Notes: a model not told the origin generated them from the sequence alone. A DNA stretch of 64,000 nucleotides from Caballeronia glebae (GCF_001545035.1 NZ_FCOJ02000029.1:26310-90309), one strand, 5' to 3'; numbered from the stretch's first letter, positions 36,447-46,249 are shown. Made by a program: numbers and translations.

Positions 36447-37607
36447 ATGAAGCGCATTCTCTCGCGCGATTTTCTCGCGCTGATTTTGAGCGTCGCGGTC
36501 GTCGGCCTGGGTCTGGGCGCGACGCTGCCGCTGACCGCGCTCGCGCTGACGCAAGCGGGTTACGGCACCGACATCGTCGGCCTGATGACGGCGATGCAGG
36601 CGGCGGGCGGCCTCGTCATCGCGCCGGTGGCGAGCCGCGTCGCGACGCGGTTCGGCGCGCGCGACACGATCGTCGGCACGGTGATCGTCGCGGCGCTGTC
36701 CACCATCGCGATGCAGTTCACCGCGAACCTGTGGCTATGGGCCGTGCTGCGCTTTTTCTGCGGCGCGGCGCTGATGCTGCTGTTCACGATTGGCGAGGCA
36801 TGGGTCACGCAACTCGCCGACGATTCCACGCGCGGCCGCGTCGTCGCAATTTATGCGACCAACTTCACGCTTTTCCAGATGATGGGCCCGGTGCTCGTCA
36901 GCGTAATCGGCGGTTTGCCGTCGATGCGCTTCGCGATCTGCGGCGCGATCTTTCTGCTGGCGCTGCCCGTGCTCGCGTCGATACGCGGCGCGCCGCACGC
37001 GCTCGCAGCCGGCGAGGGCGAACATGGCGACTGGCGCAGCGTGCTGCCGCGCATGCCGGCGCTCGTGATCGGCACGGGCTTTTTCGCGCTCTTCGACACG
37101 CTCGCACTTTCGCTGATGCCGCTCTTCGCGATGTCGCACGGCGTCGGCGAGCACGTCGGCGTGCTGTTCGCATCGGCGATTCTGCTCGGCGACACGACGA
37201 TGCAGTTCCCGATCGGCTGGCTCGCCGATCGCATCGGCCGCGCGAAGGTGCATGCGGGCGCGGGCGTGGTGGCTGCCGTGCTGCTGCCGCTGCTGCCCTG
37301 GGCGATTGCGTATCCGTGGATCTGCTGGCCGCTGCTGTTCGTGACCGGGGCGGCGGCGGGCAGCGTGTACACGCTGTCGCTCGTCGCGTGCGGCGAGCGC
37401 TTTCGCGGACCGTCGCTGGTATCGGCGACGGCTATCGTCGGGGCCTCGTGGAGTGTCGCGAGCTTCGGCGGGCCGATCGTCGCGGGCACGCTGATGCAGC
37501 GCGTCGGCGCGAACGCGCTCATCGGCGTGCTGACGGCGGCGGCGTGCGCGTTTCTGGCGGCGGCGTGGTGGGAGCGGCGCGCTTCGTCCGCGCGCGTGTC
37601 CGGCTAG
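36447..37607 (+). CDS. MFS transporter, YcaD-like
   Basis: The 386-residue product has twelve membrane segments. Features typical of this MFS subgroup are GLGATLPLTALALTQ, a motif A-like VASRVATRFGARD, and LLFTIGEAWVTQLADDSTRGRVVAIYAT in the middle. An upstream ATG at 36402 lies inside the previous gene; the ATG at 36447 matches the expected N-terminus. The tandem pair of unrelated MFS exporters suggests a small efflux unit; substrates cannot be assigned. Confidence 0.85.
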   Translation: MKRILSRDFLALILSVAVVGLGLGATLPLTALALTQAGYGTDIVGLMTAMQAAGGLVIAPVASRVATRFGARDTIVGTVIVAALSTIAMQFTANLWLWAVLRFFCGAALMLLFTIGEAWVTQLADDSTRGRVVAIYATNFTLFQMMGPVLVSVIGGLPSMRFAICGAIFLLALPVLASIRGAPHALAAGEGEHGDWRSVLPRMPALVIGTGFFALFDTLALSLMPLFAMSHGVGEHVGVLFASAILLGDTTMQFPIGWLADRIGRAKVHAGAGVVAAVLLPLLPWAIAYPWICWPLLFVTGAAAGSVYTLSLVACGERFRGPSLVSATAIVGASWSVASFGGPIVAGTLMQRVGANALIGVLTAAACAFLAAAWWERRASSARVSG

Positions 37608-37653
37608 GCTTCGGGCCTGTCGAACGACGCGCGGCCGGGGTGCGCCGGTCTGA

Positions 37654-38994
37654 TCACGCCGCCTGCACCGTCACGCCCTTCTCGCGCCGCACGAATCCCA
37701 GCACGGCGACCAGAACGGCCGAGCAGAACACCGGCACCGCCGCCGCATGAAACAGCGCGACGTTGTTCCAGCCGAGCGCGATCATCTGCCCGCCGACGAG
37801 CGGTCCGATCACCGAACCCACGCGCCCGATGCCGAGGCTCCAGCCGATGCCGGTCGAGCGCAGCGTCGTCGGATAGAAATGACCCGCGAGCGCATTCACC
37901 GCGGGCTGTCCGCCGACGATGCAAAAGCCGCTCGCGAACACCGCCACGAACAACCACGTCTCTACATGCGCGACGCCGCCGATCGCGCCGACGCACACCG
38001 CGCCCAGACAGAAACACGCGAGCAGCACGCGCACGAATCCGAAGCGCTCGATGAACCAGCCGAGCGACAGCGTCCCGAGCACGCCGCCCGTCTGCAACAG
38101 CGTGCCGACGAGCACCGCCATGCCTTGCGTGTAACCCGCGTCGCGCATCACGGTCGGCAGCCAGTTCGACAGGAAGTACAGGTCGATGAGGTTCATGAAG
38201 CTGATCGCCCAGAGAATCAGCGTGACCGGACCGCGACCCGCGCGAAACAGCTCGGCGACGGGCGTGCCGCCGCTCGCCTTTTCGCGCACGACGAGACGCG
38301 TGGCCGCATCGATCGGCAGCGACGGATCGAATTTCACGAGCCACGCCTTCGCTTGCGCTTCGCGGCCCTTCAGCACGAGGAACTGCAGCGACTCGGGCAA
38401 CGCGACGATCATCGCCAGCGCGAGCAGCAAGGGCACCGCGCCGCCGATCCAGAACACCGAACGCCAGCCGAACGCCGGAATCAGCGCGGCGCTCAGGAAA
38501 CCGCCGAGCGCGGCGCCGAGCGTGAAGCCGCACGAGACCAGCATCATCCGCTTCACGCGATGTTCGGCGCTCGAAAATTCGCCGACGAGCGCCATCGCGT
38601 TCGGCATGATGCAGCCGAGCCCGAGCCCCGTGACGAAGCGCAGCGTGGTCAGCACCGTCAGATCGTGCGTGAAGGCGGTCGCGATCATCGACAGCCCGAA
38701 AAACAGCGTCGCGCCGATGAGCACCGGACGCCGCCCGATGCGATCCGCCAGCACCGACAAGCCCAGCGCGCCGAGCAGCATGCCGAAGAGACTCGCGCTG
38801 AACACCGGCCCGAGCGCGGACTTCGCCACGTGCCAGTCCGCGATGACGGCGGGCGCGACATAGCCCATCGCCTGCGCGTCGAAGCCGTCGATCACGAGAC
38901 ACAGCCCGCATAGCGCGAGCAGCAAGAACTGGAATGCGGGCCGATGCGCGTCGCCCAGCGCGCGCTCGACGTCGATGGTCGTCTCTCTCTGCAT
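37654..38994 (-). CDS. MFS aromatic acid:H+ symporter (AAHS family)
   Basis: The 446-residue protein has twelve membrane segments and the AAHS signature DGFDAQAMGYVAP in the first helix, an aspartate region needed for uptake by PcaK. Motif A is ADRIGRRPVLI, and the mid-loop and LADRIGR repeats match. It starts 53 bases after the fahA stop on the same strand. It therefore probably brings the aromatic acid that feeds homogentisate breakdown, for example 4-hydroxyphenylacetate or homogentisate itself; the exact substrate is inferred. Confidence 0.88.
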   Translation of the reverse strand: MQRETTIDVERALGDAHRPAFQFLLLALCGLCLVIDGFDAQAMGYVAPAVIADWHVAKSALGPVFSASLFGMLLGALGLSVLADRIGRRPVLIGATLFFGLSMIATAFTHDLTVLTTLRFVTGLGLGCIMPNAMALVGEFSSAEHRVKRMMLVSCGFTLGAALGGFLSAALIPAFGWRSVFWIGGAVPLLLALAMIVALPESLQFLVLKGREAQAKAWLVKFDPSLPIDAATRLVVREKASGGTPVAELFRAGRGPVTLILWAISFMNLIDLYFLSNWLPTVMRDAGYTQGMAVLVGTLLQTGGVLGTLSLGWFIERFGFVRVLLACFCLGAVCVGAIGGVAHVETWLFVAVFASGFCIVGGQPAVNALAGHFYPTTLRSTGIGWSLGIGRVGSVIGPLVGGQMIALGWNNVALFHAAAVPVFCSAVLVAVLGFVRREKGVTVQAA

Positions 38995-39047
38995 GTCTTT
39001 TCCTTCGCTTCAGATGTCAGACGGCCCGCGCCGGGGCCGCTTCACGG

Positions 39048-40334
39048 TCAGCCGCGCGCCGCCAGAATCTGGCCCGCGCATTCGCCGAAGCCCACGCGAT
39101 AGCCATCGCCCCGGCACCATCCGCGCAGGGTGATTTCATCGCCGTCCTGCAAAAACGCGCGCTCGCCGCCCTCTTCCAGCTTGACCGGCCGCTGACCGTT
39201 CCACGTGCTTTCGAGCAGGCTGCCGCACGAATCCGGCGTCGCACCGCTGATCGTGCCCGAGCCCATGAGATCGCCCACGCGCGTGTTGCAGCCGCCGACC
39301 GTGTGATGCGCGAGCTGCTGCGCCATCGACCAGTACATCAGCTTGAAGTTGGTGCGCGAAATGGTCGTCGGCGTGCGCGCGCCTTCCGGACGCAGCGTGA
39401 CTTCCAGCTCGATGTCGAACGCGTGATCGCCTTCGTGACGCAGATACGCGAGCGGCTGCGGCTCCTGCGCGGGCGTCGCGACGCGAAACGGTTCGAGCGC
39501 ATCGAGCGTGACGATCCACGGCGAGATGGTCGTCGCGAAACCCTTCGAGTTGAACGGGCCGAGCGGCACGTATTCCCATTGCTGGATATCGCGCGCGCTC
39601 CAGTCGTTGAGCAGCACCATGCCGAAGATATGCTGCTCCGCGTCCTCGCACGCGATCGGCTCGCCGAGCGCATTGCCGCGACCGACGATGAAGCCCGTCT
39701 CCAGCTCGATATCCAGCTTGCGGCACGCGGAGAAAATCGGCCGATCTTCGTTCGGCAGCTTGATCTGACCGTTCGGGCGGCGCACCGGCGTGCCGCTCAC
39801 GACCACCGACGACGCGCGCCCGTTATAGCCGACCGGCAACTCCGACCAGTTCGGCAAGAGCGCGTTCTTCGGATCGCGGAACATCGAGCCGACGTTCGTC
39901 GCGTGCTCCTTCGACGAGTAGAAGTCCGTGTAGCCGGGAATCTCGACCGGCAGATGCATCGTCGCGTCTGCACGCGGCACGAGCGCGCCGCGTCGCAAAG
40001 TCTCGTCGTCGCGCAGCGTCGCGTTGCCGTGCGCGAGCAACGCGCTCAACGCGATGCGCACGCCGCGCCATTTCTCGCGTCCGAGCGCGATGAAGTCGTT
40101 CAGGCGCGGCTTGTCGAACGCGCCTTGCGCATCGAGCAGGCCAGCGCGTTCGAGGGCGGCCAGATCGACGATCCACGCGCCGATCGCGACGCCCGCGCGC
40201 GGTTGCGGGTTCACCGCGTCGCTGAAAATGCCGAACGGCAGGTTCTGGATCGGGAAGTCGCTCGCCGGATCGTTCGCGGATTCGATCCAGCTTTTAAGGG
40301 CAGGCGCGAGCGTCGCCTTCAGCGCGTGGTTCAT
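39048..40334 (-). CDS. fahA: Fumarylacetoacetase
   Basis: Fumarylacetoacetase cleaves fumarylacetoacetate to fumarate and acetoacetate, the last step of tyrosine/homogentisate breakdown. The 428-residue product has the N-terminal SH3-like domain (FPIQNLPFGIF), and the metal and substrate residues are found in the DFYSSKEHATNVG region and the central LETGFIVG and NDWSARDIQQWEY motifs. The ATG at 40334 overlaps the hmgA stop (ATGA), so both are translated together. No maleylacetoacetate isomerase gene is in the window. Confidence 0.96.
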   Translation of the reverse strand: MNHALKATLAPALKSWIESANDPASDFPIQNLPFGIFSDAVNPQPRAGVAIGAWIVDLAALERAGLLDAQGAFDKPRLNDFIALGREKWRGVRIALSALLAHGNATLRDDETLRRGALVPRADATMHLPVEIPGYTDFYSSKEHATNVGSMFRDPKNALLPNWSELPVGYNGRASSVVVSGTPVRRPNGQIKLPNEDRPIFSACRKLDIELETGFIVGRGNALGEPIACEDAEQHIFGMVLLNDWSARDIQQWEYVPLGPFNSKGFATTISPWIVTLDALEPFRVATPAQEPQPLAYLRHEGDHAFDIELEVTLRPEGARTPTTISRTNFKLMYWSMAQQLAHHTVGGCNTRVGDLMGSGTISGATPDSCGSLLESTWNGQRPVKLEEGGERAFLQDGDEITLRGWCRGDGYRVGFGECAGQILAARG

Positions 40335-41668
40335 CGTTGCTCCGGGTTGAAGTGTTTCGCGAGGCCTTGCCAGCACTCGTAGTAGTTCGCCTGCAACTGC
40401 GCGGTTTCGAGCGCGAATTGCGTCGGCTTGATGAGCGTGCGCGTCTCGATCATGAACGCCATCGTGGCGTCGACCTTCGCGGGTTTCGACGTATCGATCG
40501 CCGATGCCTTCTCGAACGTCTCGGCATCCGGCCCGTGCCCCGACATGCAGTTGTGCAGGCTCGCGCCGCCCGGCACGAAGCCTTCGGCCTTCGCGTCGTA
40601 CACGCCGTGCACGAGCCCCATGAACTCGCTCGCGACATTGCGATGGAACCACGGTGGCCGGAACGTATCCTCGGCGGCGAGCCAGCGCGGCGGAAAGATC
40701 ACGAAGTCGATCGTATCGACGCCCGGCGTGTCGCTCGGCGATTGCAGCACGAGAAAGATCGACGGATCGGGATGGTCGAAACTGATCGAGCCGATGGTGT
40801 TGAAGTGGCGCAGATCGTACTTGTACGGCGCGTAGTTGCCGTGCCACGCGACGACATCGAGCGGCGAATGGCCGATGTCCGCGCGCCACAGCACGCCGTT
40901 CATCTTCGTGACCAGTTCGAAGCTGCCTTCGCGATCTTCATAGGCGGCTTGCGGCGTGAGAAAGTCGCGCGGATTCGCGAGCCCGTTCGAGCCGATCGGA
41001 CCGAGATCCGGCAACTGCATAAGCGCGCCGAAGTTCTCGCAGATATAGCCGCGCGCGACGCCATCGGGCAGCGCCACGGAAAAGCGCACGCCGCGCGGAA
41101 TCACCGCGATCTCGTAGGGCTCGACGTCGAGCTTGCCCAGCTCCGTCCAGATCGCGAGGCGGCCTTGCTGCGGCACGATCAGCAATTCGCCGTCGGTGTT
41201 GTAAAAGAAGCGGTCCTGCATCGAGCGATTCGCGGCGTAGAGATGAATCGCGCAGCCGGACATCGATTCCGCCGCGCCGTTGCCGGCCATCGTCACCCAG
41301 CCATCGATGAAATCGGTCGGCGCGGCGGGCATCGCGAGCGGGTCCCAGCGAAGCTGATTAGGCGGCGTCGGCGGAACGTCAGCGAAATTCGCGACGAGTT
41401 TCGCGCGCAGCATGTCGGCGGGAATACGCGTGAACGGCTTGTGCACGGCGCCCGGCCGGATGCGATAGAGCCACGAACGGCGATTGTGCGCGCGCGGCGC
41501 GGTGAACGCGGTGCCCGAAAGCTGCTCGGCGTACAGGCCGTAAGCCGCGCGCTGCGGCGAGTTGCGGCCGATGGGCAACGCGCCCGGCAGCGCCTCGGTG
41601 GCGAAGTCGTTGGCGAAACCCGACTGGTAGTGCTGGTTTGCGTCCGTGTGTGTCTCGAACGTTGGCAT
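40331..41668 (-). CDS. hmgA: Homogentisate 1,2-dioxygenase
   Basis: HmgA opens the aromatic ring of homogentisate with oxygen and ferrous iron, giving maleylacetoacetate. The 445-residue enzyme has the family start YQSGFANDFATEALPGALP, the SWLYRIRPG region, and the C-terminal iron site with FHRNVASEFMGL and HNCMSGHGPD. It leads the operon hmgA-fahA-MFS on the minus strand. A perfect 19-base palindrome lies 68 bases upstream and may be its operator. Confidence 0.97.
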   Translation of the reverse strand: MPTFETHTDANQHYQSGFANDFATEALPGALPIGRNSPQRAAYGLYAEQLSGTAFTAPRAHNRRSWLYRIRPGAVHKPFTRIPADMLRAKLVANFADVPPTPPNQLRWDPLAMPAAPTDFIDGWVTMAGNGAAESMSGCAIHLYAANRSMQDRFFYNTDGELLIVPQQGRLAIWTELGKLDVEPYEIAVIPRGVRFSVALPDGVARGYICENFGALMQLPDLGPIGSNGLANPRDFLTPQAAYEDREGSFELVTKMNGVLWRADIGHSPLDVVAWHGNYAPYKYDLRHFNTIGSISFDHPDPSIFLVLQSPSDTPGVDTIDFVIFPPRWLAAEDTFRPPWFHRNVASEFMGLVHGVYDAKAEGFVPGGASLHNCMSGHGPDAETFEKASAIDTSKPAKVDATMAFMIETRTLIKPTQFALETAQLQANYYECWQGLAKHFNPEQR

Positions 41669-41735
41669 GGTCGAAATCCTCGACGAAAAAGCGATGGTTC
41701 AGGCTACGGCGATGCGTGCGGCGCGTCGTCGCAGA

Positions 41736-41754
41736 GTTTTACGCATGGTAAAAC
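41736..41754. promoter_or_regulatory. Perfect palindrome upstream of hmgA, candidate operator
   Basis: GTTTTAC and GTAAAAC are separated by GCATG, giving a 7-5-7 inverted repeat. It is 68 bases before the hmgA ATG, within the promoter region, and on the other side of it lies a degenerate EAL gene. HmgR-type IclR regulators are known to control hmgA in pseudomonads; no such regulator is in this window. Confidence 0.55.
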
Positions 41755-41916
41755 CAATTACGATTAGTGAAATTTCTCGTAAACCCTTAATCGACGCGGC
41801 TCATCCGGCATATCAATATGTGAATTTGGTGCTGGACGCGGTGTTGCGCGCTGATACCATCGACCATTCCAATGACAATCGGTACGGCACGCTGCGCCAA
41901 TCGAACGCTCCATCCA

Positions 41917-42738
41917 ATGATCGCCCCGTCCTTGCCCGAACTCGTCGCCCGCGCCGCGGAACATCCGTTTCTCGGCGCGCATGTCGCGCTCGGCGAGAAC
42001 GAGCACGCCGGGCAAGCGGTCGCGCATTACCGCGATCTGTGCATTTCGAGCGCCTACGAGCCGATCTTCGATGTCGGCACACACAGCTTTCCGCAAACCT
42101 TGAGCGCGTCGCCGGAGAGCGCGCAGCGTTTCGGCGATGAACTCGGCGTGCAGGCATTGACGCTCATTCAGGGCGATGCGCCGCGCGATCCGTTCGGACA
42201 ACTTGAAGACGATCGCGAGCTGGTCGCGCTGGACCGGCTATCGCGCGCGGTGCATGCGTTCAACTTCTTCGGGCCGCATCGGCCGGGGCTGTTGTTCTTG
42301 CGCGTGCACGAGCGGCTTTTGAAGAGCGTGAAGTACGACCACGGACTGCACTTCTCGTCCGTGCTGATGGAGTTCGGCGTGAGTCCGTCGCGCATCGTGA
42401 TCGAATTGCCGGCAGCGGCGGTCGCGCACAAGACGTTTGTCGGCTATCTCACCAAGAGCTATCAGCACTACGGGTTCAAGGTCGCGGGCAATCTGCCCAA
42501 CGCCGGGCAGATCATGGCCGTGTCGGACATGGCGCGGCTCGATTTCATCAAGATGGATGCGGGGCAGGCCTTGCGCGATTCGGTGGTGAAGCATCTCGTG
42601 GCGTATGCGCATCGACTGAAGATTCCGCTCATCTTTTCGAATGTCTGCGACGAAGCGCAGTTCAATGCGCTCCAGCAGTTCGACGTGCATTTCGTGCAGG
42701 GACCGGTGTTCGATGCGCATCCGGTGCACGGACGCTGA
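41917..42738 (+). CDS. Degenerate EAL-domain protein, probably not a c-di-GMP phosphodiesterase
   Basis: The 273-residue protein follows the EAL fold: AYEPIFDV at the start, IVIELPA and DFIKMD in the centre and FVQGPVFDAHP at the end. Most metal ligands are missing. The EAL motif, the Asn of the NLS strand, the DDFG motif (replaced by GNLPN) and the EGVE loop are absent, while one Glu, the Lys of the KMD region and the final Gln remain. It should therefore be inactive and act, if at all, as a ligand-binding or protein-binding domain. ATG 41917 is chosen; 41872 is an alternative. Confidence 0.78.
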   Translation: MIAPSLPELVARAAEHPFLGAHVALGENEHAGQAVAHYRDLCISSAYEPIFDVGTHSFPQTLSASPESAQRFGDELGVQALTLIQGDAPRDPFGQLEDDRELVALDRLSRAVHAFNFFGPHRPGLLFLRVHERLLKSVKYDHGLHFSSVLMEFGVSPSRIVIELPAAAVAHKTFVGYLTKSYQHYGFKVAGNLPNAGQIMAVSDMARLDFIKMDAGQALRDSVVKHLVAYAHRLKIPLIFSNVCDEAQFNALQQFDVHFVQGPVFDAHPVHGR

Positions 42739-43203
42739 TCGCCGGACCGGGCGCTCATTCGACGCGCTAACGATGCATCGACGGCTTCAACGCCGGATAT
42801 AGATCGAGATAAACGCTGAAGCGCTGCGCACGCATGCGTTGACGTTGCGCGTCGGGCTGCGTCCGTCGCGGCTTCGAGATCCTGCTCGATTGACAGCACG
42901 CGCCTTCGTTCAACGCCCCTCGCGTTGACTCTCCGGGTTATTCCCGATGCCCCGCCCCGATTCGATTGCTGCGCCGCAACGCCGCCCAAACGCGCGCCCG
43001 CACCGACCTTTTCAATGCCCCAAGGCGCGTGAATTGCGCCGCGTCGCGGCAAGCATCGCGCCTTGACTTTCGTCCGGGCGAATACGATCATTCGATCATC
43101 AACAGAGCAAATGCTCACCTAACCGCTTTGGCCGCCATCGCGCGTCACGGCGACCCGCCGCCCGCGAAGAACGGGCGCGCAGCCATTCAGAGGAAGAGAC
43201 GAC
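42739..43203. other. Intergenic region (465 bases)
   Basis: No gene is supported. A weak promoter-like pair, TTGACT (43063-43068) and GATCAT (43086-43091) 17 bases apart, and a short direct repeat CGATCAT precede the dehydrogenase gene. GAGGAAGAG at 43189-43197 is its ribosome site. Confidence 0.4.
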
Positions 43204-44583
43204 ATGACTAGCGAAGCCAACGTGATCCTGCACATCGGCGCCGGGTCTTTTCATCGCGCGCATCAGGCGTGGTATCTGCATCGACTGAACGAGACGGGCG
43301 ACAAAAGCTGGTCGCTCGCGGTGGGCAATATTCGCGGCGACATGAACGCCGTGCTCGACGCGCTCGCCGCGCAGAACGGCGAATACACGCTCGAAACCGT
43401 CACGCCGAAGGGCGAGCGCGAGTACGAGACCATTCGCGCGATCAAAAAGGTCGTGCCGTGGTCCGCGGATCTGGCCGAACTCATCGCCGTGGGCGCGGAC
43501 CCGAAGACGAAGATCGTGTCGTTCACCGTCACCGAAGGCGGCTATTACCTCGACGAGCACGACAAGCTCGACACCGCCAATCCCGATCTCGCCGCCGACC
43601 TCAAAGGCGCGAAAACGACGATCTACGGCGCGCTCGCCGCGATCCTCGATGCGCGCATGAAAAACGGCGCGGGCAAGGTCTCGCTGCAGAACTGCGACAA
43701 CCTGCGCAGCAACGGCGACCGCTTCAAGGCGGGCATGCTCGAATTCCTCGAACGACGCGGCGAAACCGCGCTGCGCGACTGGATGATCGCGAACACATCG
43801 TGTCCGAACGCGATGGTCGACCGCATCACGCCGCGCCCGACGCCCGATGTCGCCGAGCGCGTGAAGGCCGCGACCGGCTTCGACGACCGCGCGCCGGTGA
43901 TGGGCGAGAAGTTCATCCAGTGGGTGATTGAGGACGATTTCATCGCCGGGCGGCCCGCGTGGGAGAAGGTCGGCGCGGAGATGGTCGAGTCGGTGCATCC
44001 GTATGAGGAGGCGAAAATCCGCATCCTCAATGCGAGCCATAGCTGCATTGCGTGGGCGGGCACGCTCGTCGGGCTGCAATACATTCACGAAGGCACGCAG
44101 GACATGGAGATCCGCGCGCTCGCGGACGCCTACGTCACCGACGACGTGATCGCCTGCCTCTCGCCGAGCCCGATCGATCTCGCGAAGTATCGCGATGTCG
44201 TGCTCGACCGCTTCAGCAATCCGTACATCCTGGACACGAATCAGCGCGTCGCGGCGGACGGTTTCTCGAAGCTGCCGGGCTTCATCGCGCCGACGCTCTC
44301 CGAATGCTTCGCGCGCAAGGTCGATCCCGATTCGACCGCCATCCTGCCCGCGCTCTTCTTCCGTTTTCTCGAACGCTGGCATGAAGGCAAACTGCCGTAT
44401 GCGTATCAGGACGGCGTGATGGACCCGGCGCTCGCGCACGGCTTCTTCACCGCGCCCGATCCGCTCAAGGCGTTCACCGCGGACAAACTCTTGTGGGGCC
44501 GCATGGCGCAGAGCGAAGGACTCGAACGCGTGATGCGCAACGCGGTTTCGAAAGTCGATGCGTGGCTCGCGAATCGTCCGTAA
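43204..44583 (+). CDS. dalD: Polyol dehydrogenase, D-arabinitol 4-dehydrogenase/mannitol dehydrogenase family
   Basis: The 459-residue enzyme belongs to the long-chain mannitol dehydrogenase family and oxidises a sugar alcohol to a ketose with NAD. The dinucleotide site is HIGAGSFHRAHQ near residue 10, and the family active-site segment is KIRILNASHSCIAW near residue 270. Its sequence looks closest to D-arabinitol 4-dehydrogenase, which makes D-xylulose. The next gene is a xylulokinase that would phosphorylate that product. Mannitol to fructose remains an alternative. Confidence 0.86.
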   Translation: MTSEANVILHIGAGSFHRAHQAWYLHRLNETGDKSWSLAVGNIRGDMNAVLDALAAQNGEYTLETVTPKGEREYETIRAIKKVVPWSADLAELIAVGADPKTKIVSFTVTEGGYYLDEHDKLDTANPDLAADLKGAKTTIYGALAAILDARMKNGAGKVSLQNCDNLRSNGDRFKAGMLEFLERRGETALRDWMIANTSCPNAMVDRITPRPTPDVAERVKAATGFDDRAPVMGEKFIQWVIEDDFIAGRPAWEKVGAEMVESVHPYEEAKIRILNASHSCIAWAGTLVGLQYIHEGTQDMEIRALADAYVTDDVIACLSPSPIDLAKYRDVVLDRFSNPYILDTNQRVAADGFSKLPGFIAPTLSECFARKVDPDSTAILPALFFRFLERWHEGKLPYAYQDGVMDPALAHGFFTAPDPLKAFTADKLLWGRMAQSEGLERVMRNAVSKVDAWLANRP

Positions 44584-44767
44584 GCGCGTCCATAAGCGCG
44601 ACGTTATCGCCACGTTAAAGGCCAACGTGAAGCGCGCACCGCGCCGCTCGGGTAATGTGCCCATGGCGCGGCGCCGCGCGTGGCGTTAAATTAGCGCCTC
44701 CCGCCGAATTGGCGTCACGCCTGGTTTTTGGCCGGGTTCGATACCGGCAACGACAAAGGGTCCGTTC

Positions 44768-46249
44768 ATGTACTTAGGCATCGACCTCGGCACCTCCGAA
44801 GTGAAAGTGCTGCTGCTCGCGAGCGACGGCAGCGTCGTCGGCACGGCGGGCACGCCGTTCACCGTTTCGCGTCCGAAGCCGCGCTGGTCGGAGCAAAATC
44901 CGCTCGACTGGTGGGAAGGCACGCGTGCCGCGCTCTTCAAGCTGCGCGAGAAATTTCCCGATCAGTTCGCGCAGGTGCGCGGCATCGGCCTCTCGGGTCA
45001 GATGCACGGAGCGGTGCTGCTCGATTCGCAGGACAAGGTGCTGCGCCCCGCGATCCTGTGGAACGACATGCGCAGCGACAAGGAGTGCGCCGAGCTCTAC
45101 GAACGCGCGCCGAATCTGCACGAGATCGCCGGCAATCTGGCGATGCCCGGCTTCACCGCGCCGAAGCTGCTCTGGGTCGCGCACAACGAGCCGGACATCT
45201 TCCGGCAGACGGCGTGCGTGCTGTTGCCGAAGGATTATCTGCGCATGCATCTGACGGGCACGAAAGTGTCCGATCCATCGGATGCCGCCGGCACGCTCTG
45301 GCTCGATGTCGCGCGCCGCGACTGGTCCGACGAGTTGCTCGCCGCGTGCAGCATGTCGCGCCTGCAAATGCCGGCGCTCGCGGAGGGCAGCGAGCCGTCG
45401 GGCACCTTGCGGCCCGAACTCGCGCGAGAGTTCGGACTGCGCGAAGGCGTGATCGTCGCGGCGGGCGGCGGCGACAATGCGGCGAGCGCGGTGGGCATCG
45501 GCGCGACCGATCCGGGCGATGGCTTTCTGTCGCTCGGCACGTCGGGCGTGCTGTGCGTGATCGGCGATCGCTTCCGGCCGAATCCGGCTTCCGCGGTGCA
45601 TGCGTTCTGCCACGCGATTCCGGATCGCTGGCATCAGATGAGCGTGGTGTTGTCGGCGGCGAGTTGCCTGCGCTGGGTGTGCAAACTGACATCGACGGAC
45701 GAGCCGACGCTGCTAGCGGAGATCGAGGCGCTGCCCGCCGATGCGCTGCCTTCCGCGCCCTTGTTCCTGCCGTATCTGAGCGGCGAGCGCACGCCGCACA
45801 ACGATCCGTATGCGCAGGGCGTGTTCTTCGGCATGACGCACGCGACCGACCGCGCGCTGCTCGGCTATTCGGTGCTCGAAGGCGTCACGCTTTCGCTGAC
45901 CGATGGTCTCGACGCGCTGCAATCGGCGGGTACGCAGGCGCGCGCGCTATCGATGCTCGGTGGGGGCGCTCGCAGCGCGTACTGGGCGCAAATGTTCGCC
46001 GATGCTTTCGATACCCCGACGCGCACGCACGGCGGCGGCGAAACCGGTGCGGCGCTGGGCGCGGCGCGGCTCGGCTGGCTCGCGGCGGGTGGCGATCCGG
46101 CGACGGTGCTCGCGAAACCCGAGATCAAGCAGGAGTTCACGCCCAATGCCGAGCGGCATGCGCTGCTGCGGCAGCGGCTGAAGGGGTTCCGGGAGTTGTA
46201 TCAGCATGTGCGGCCGCTATTCGATCCGGCGCGGCCGAGGTTGGCTTGA
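44768..46249 (+). CDS. xylB: Xylulokinase
   Basis: This FGGY-family kinase phosphorylates D-xylulose to xylulose 5-phosphate, which enters the pentose phosphate pathway. The 493-residue protein begins with GIDLGTSEVKVLLL (ATP/phosphate loop). It has the sugar-binding LSGQMHGAVLLD and WNDMRSDKE region near residue 75 and PYLSGERTPHNDP and LGGGARSAYWAQM in the second domain. It follows the polyol dehydrogenase by 184 bases and precedes a SorC-type regulator, which fits a D-arabitol or related polyol pathway. Confidence 0.93.
   Translation: MYLGIDLGTSEVKVLLLASDGSVVGTAGTPFTVSRPKPRWSEQNPLDWWEGTRAALFKLREKFPDQFAQVRGIGLSGQMHGAVLLDSQDKVLRPAILWNDMRSDKECAELYERAPNLHEIAGNLAMPGFTAPKLLWVAHNEPDIFRQTACVLLPKDYLRMHLTGTKVSDPSDAAGTLWLDVARRDWSDELLAACSMSRLQMPALAEGSEPSGTLRPELAREFGLREGVIVAAGGGDNAASAVGIGATDPGDGFLSLGTSGVLCVIGDRFRPNPASAVHAFCHAIPDRWHQMSVVLSAASCLRWVCKLTSTDEPTLLAEIEALPADALPSAPLFLPYLSGERTPHNDPYAQGVFFGMTHATDRALLGYSVLEGVTLSLTDGLDALQSAGTQARALSMLGGGARSAYWAQMFADAFDTPTRTHGGGETGAALGAARLGWLAAGGDPATVLAKPEIKQEFTPNAERHALLRQRLKGFRELYQHVRPLFDPARPRLA

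Noticed and set aside
42966..43211. Short plus-strand ORF before the polyol dehydrogenase
   Set aside because: Arginine-rich translation without motif, overlapping the ribosome site of the real gene.
44611..44629. Inverted repeat CACGTT-N7-AACGTG after dalD as a terminator
   Set aside because: The stem is only six base pairs and no T-run follows, so a terminator call is not supported.
44728..44760. tRNA T-arm-like sequence GGTTCGATACC before xylB
   Set aside because: The loop would have eight bases, and no acceptor, D or anticodon arms can be built around it.
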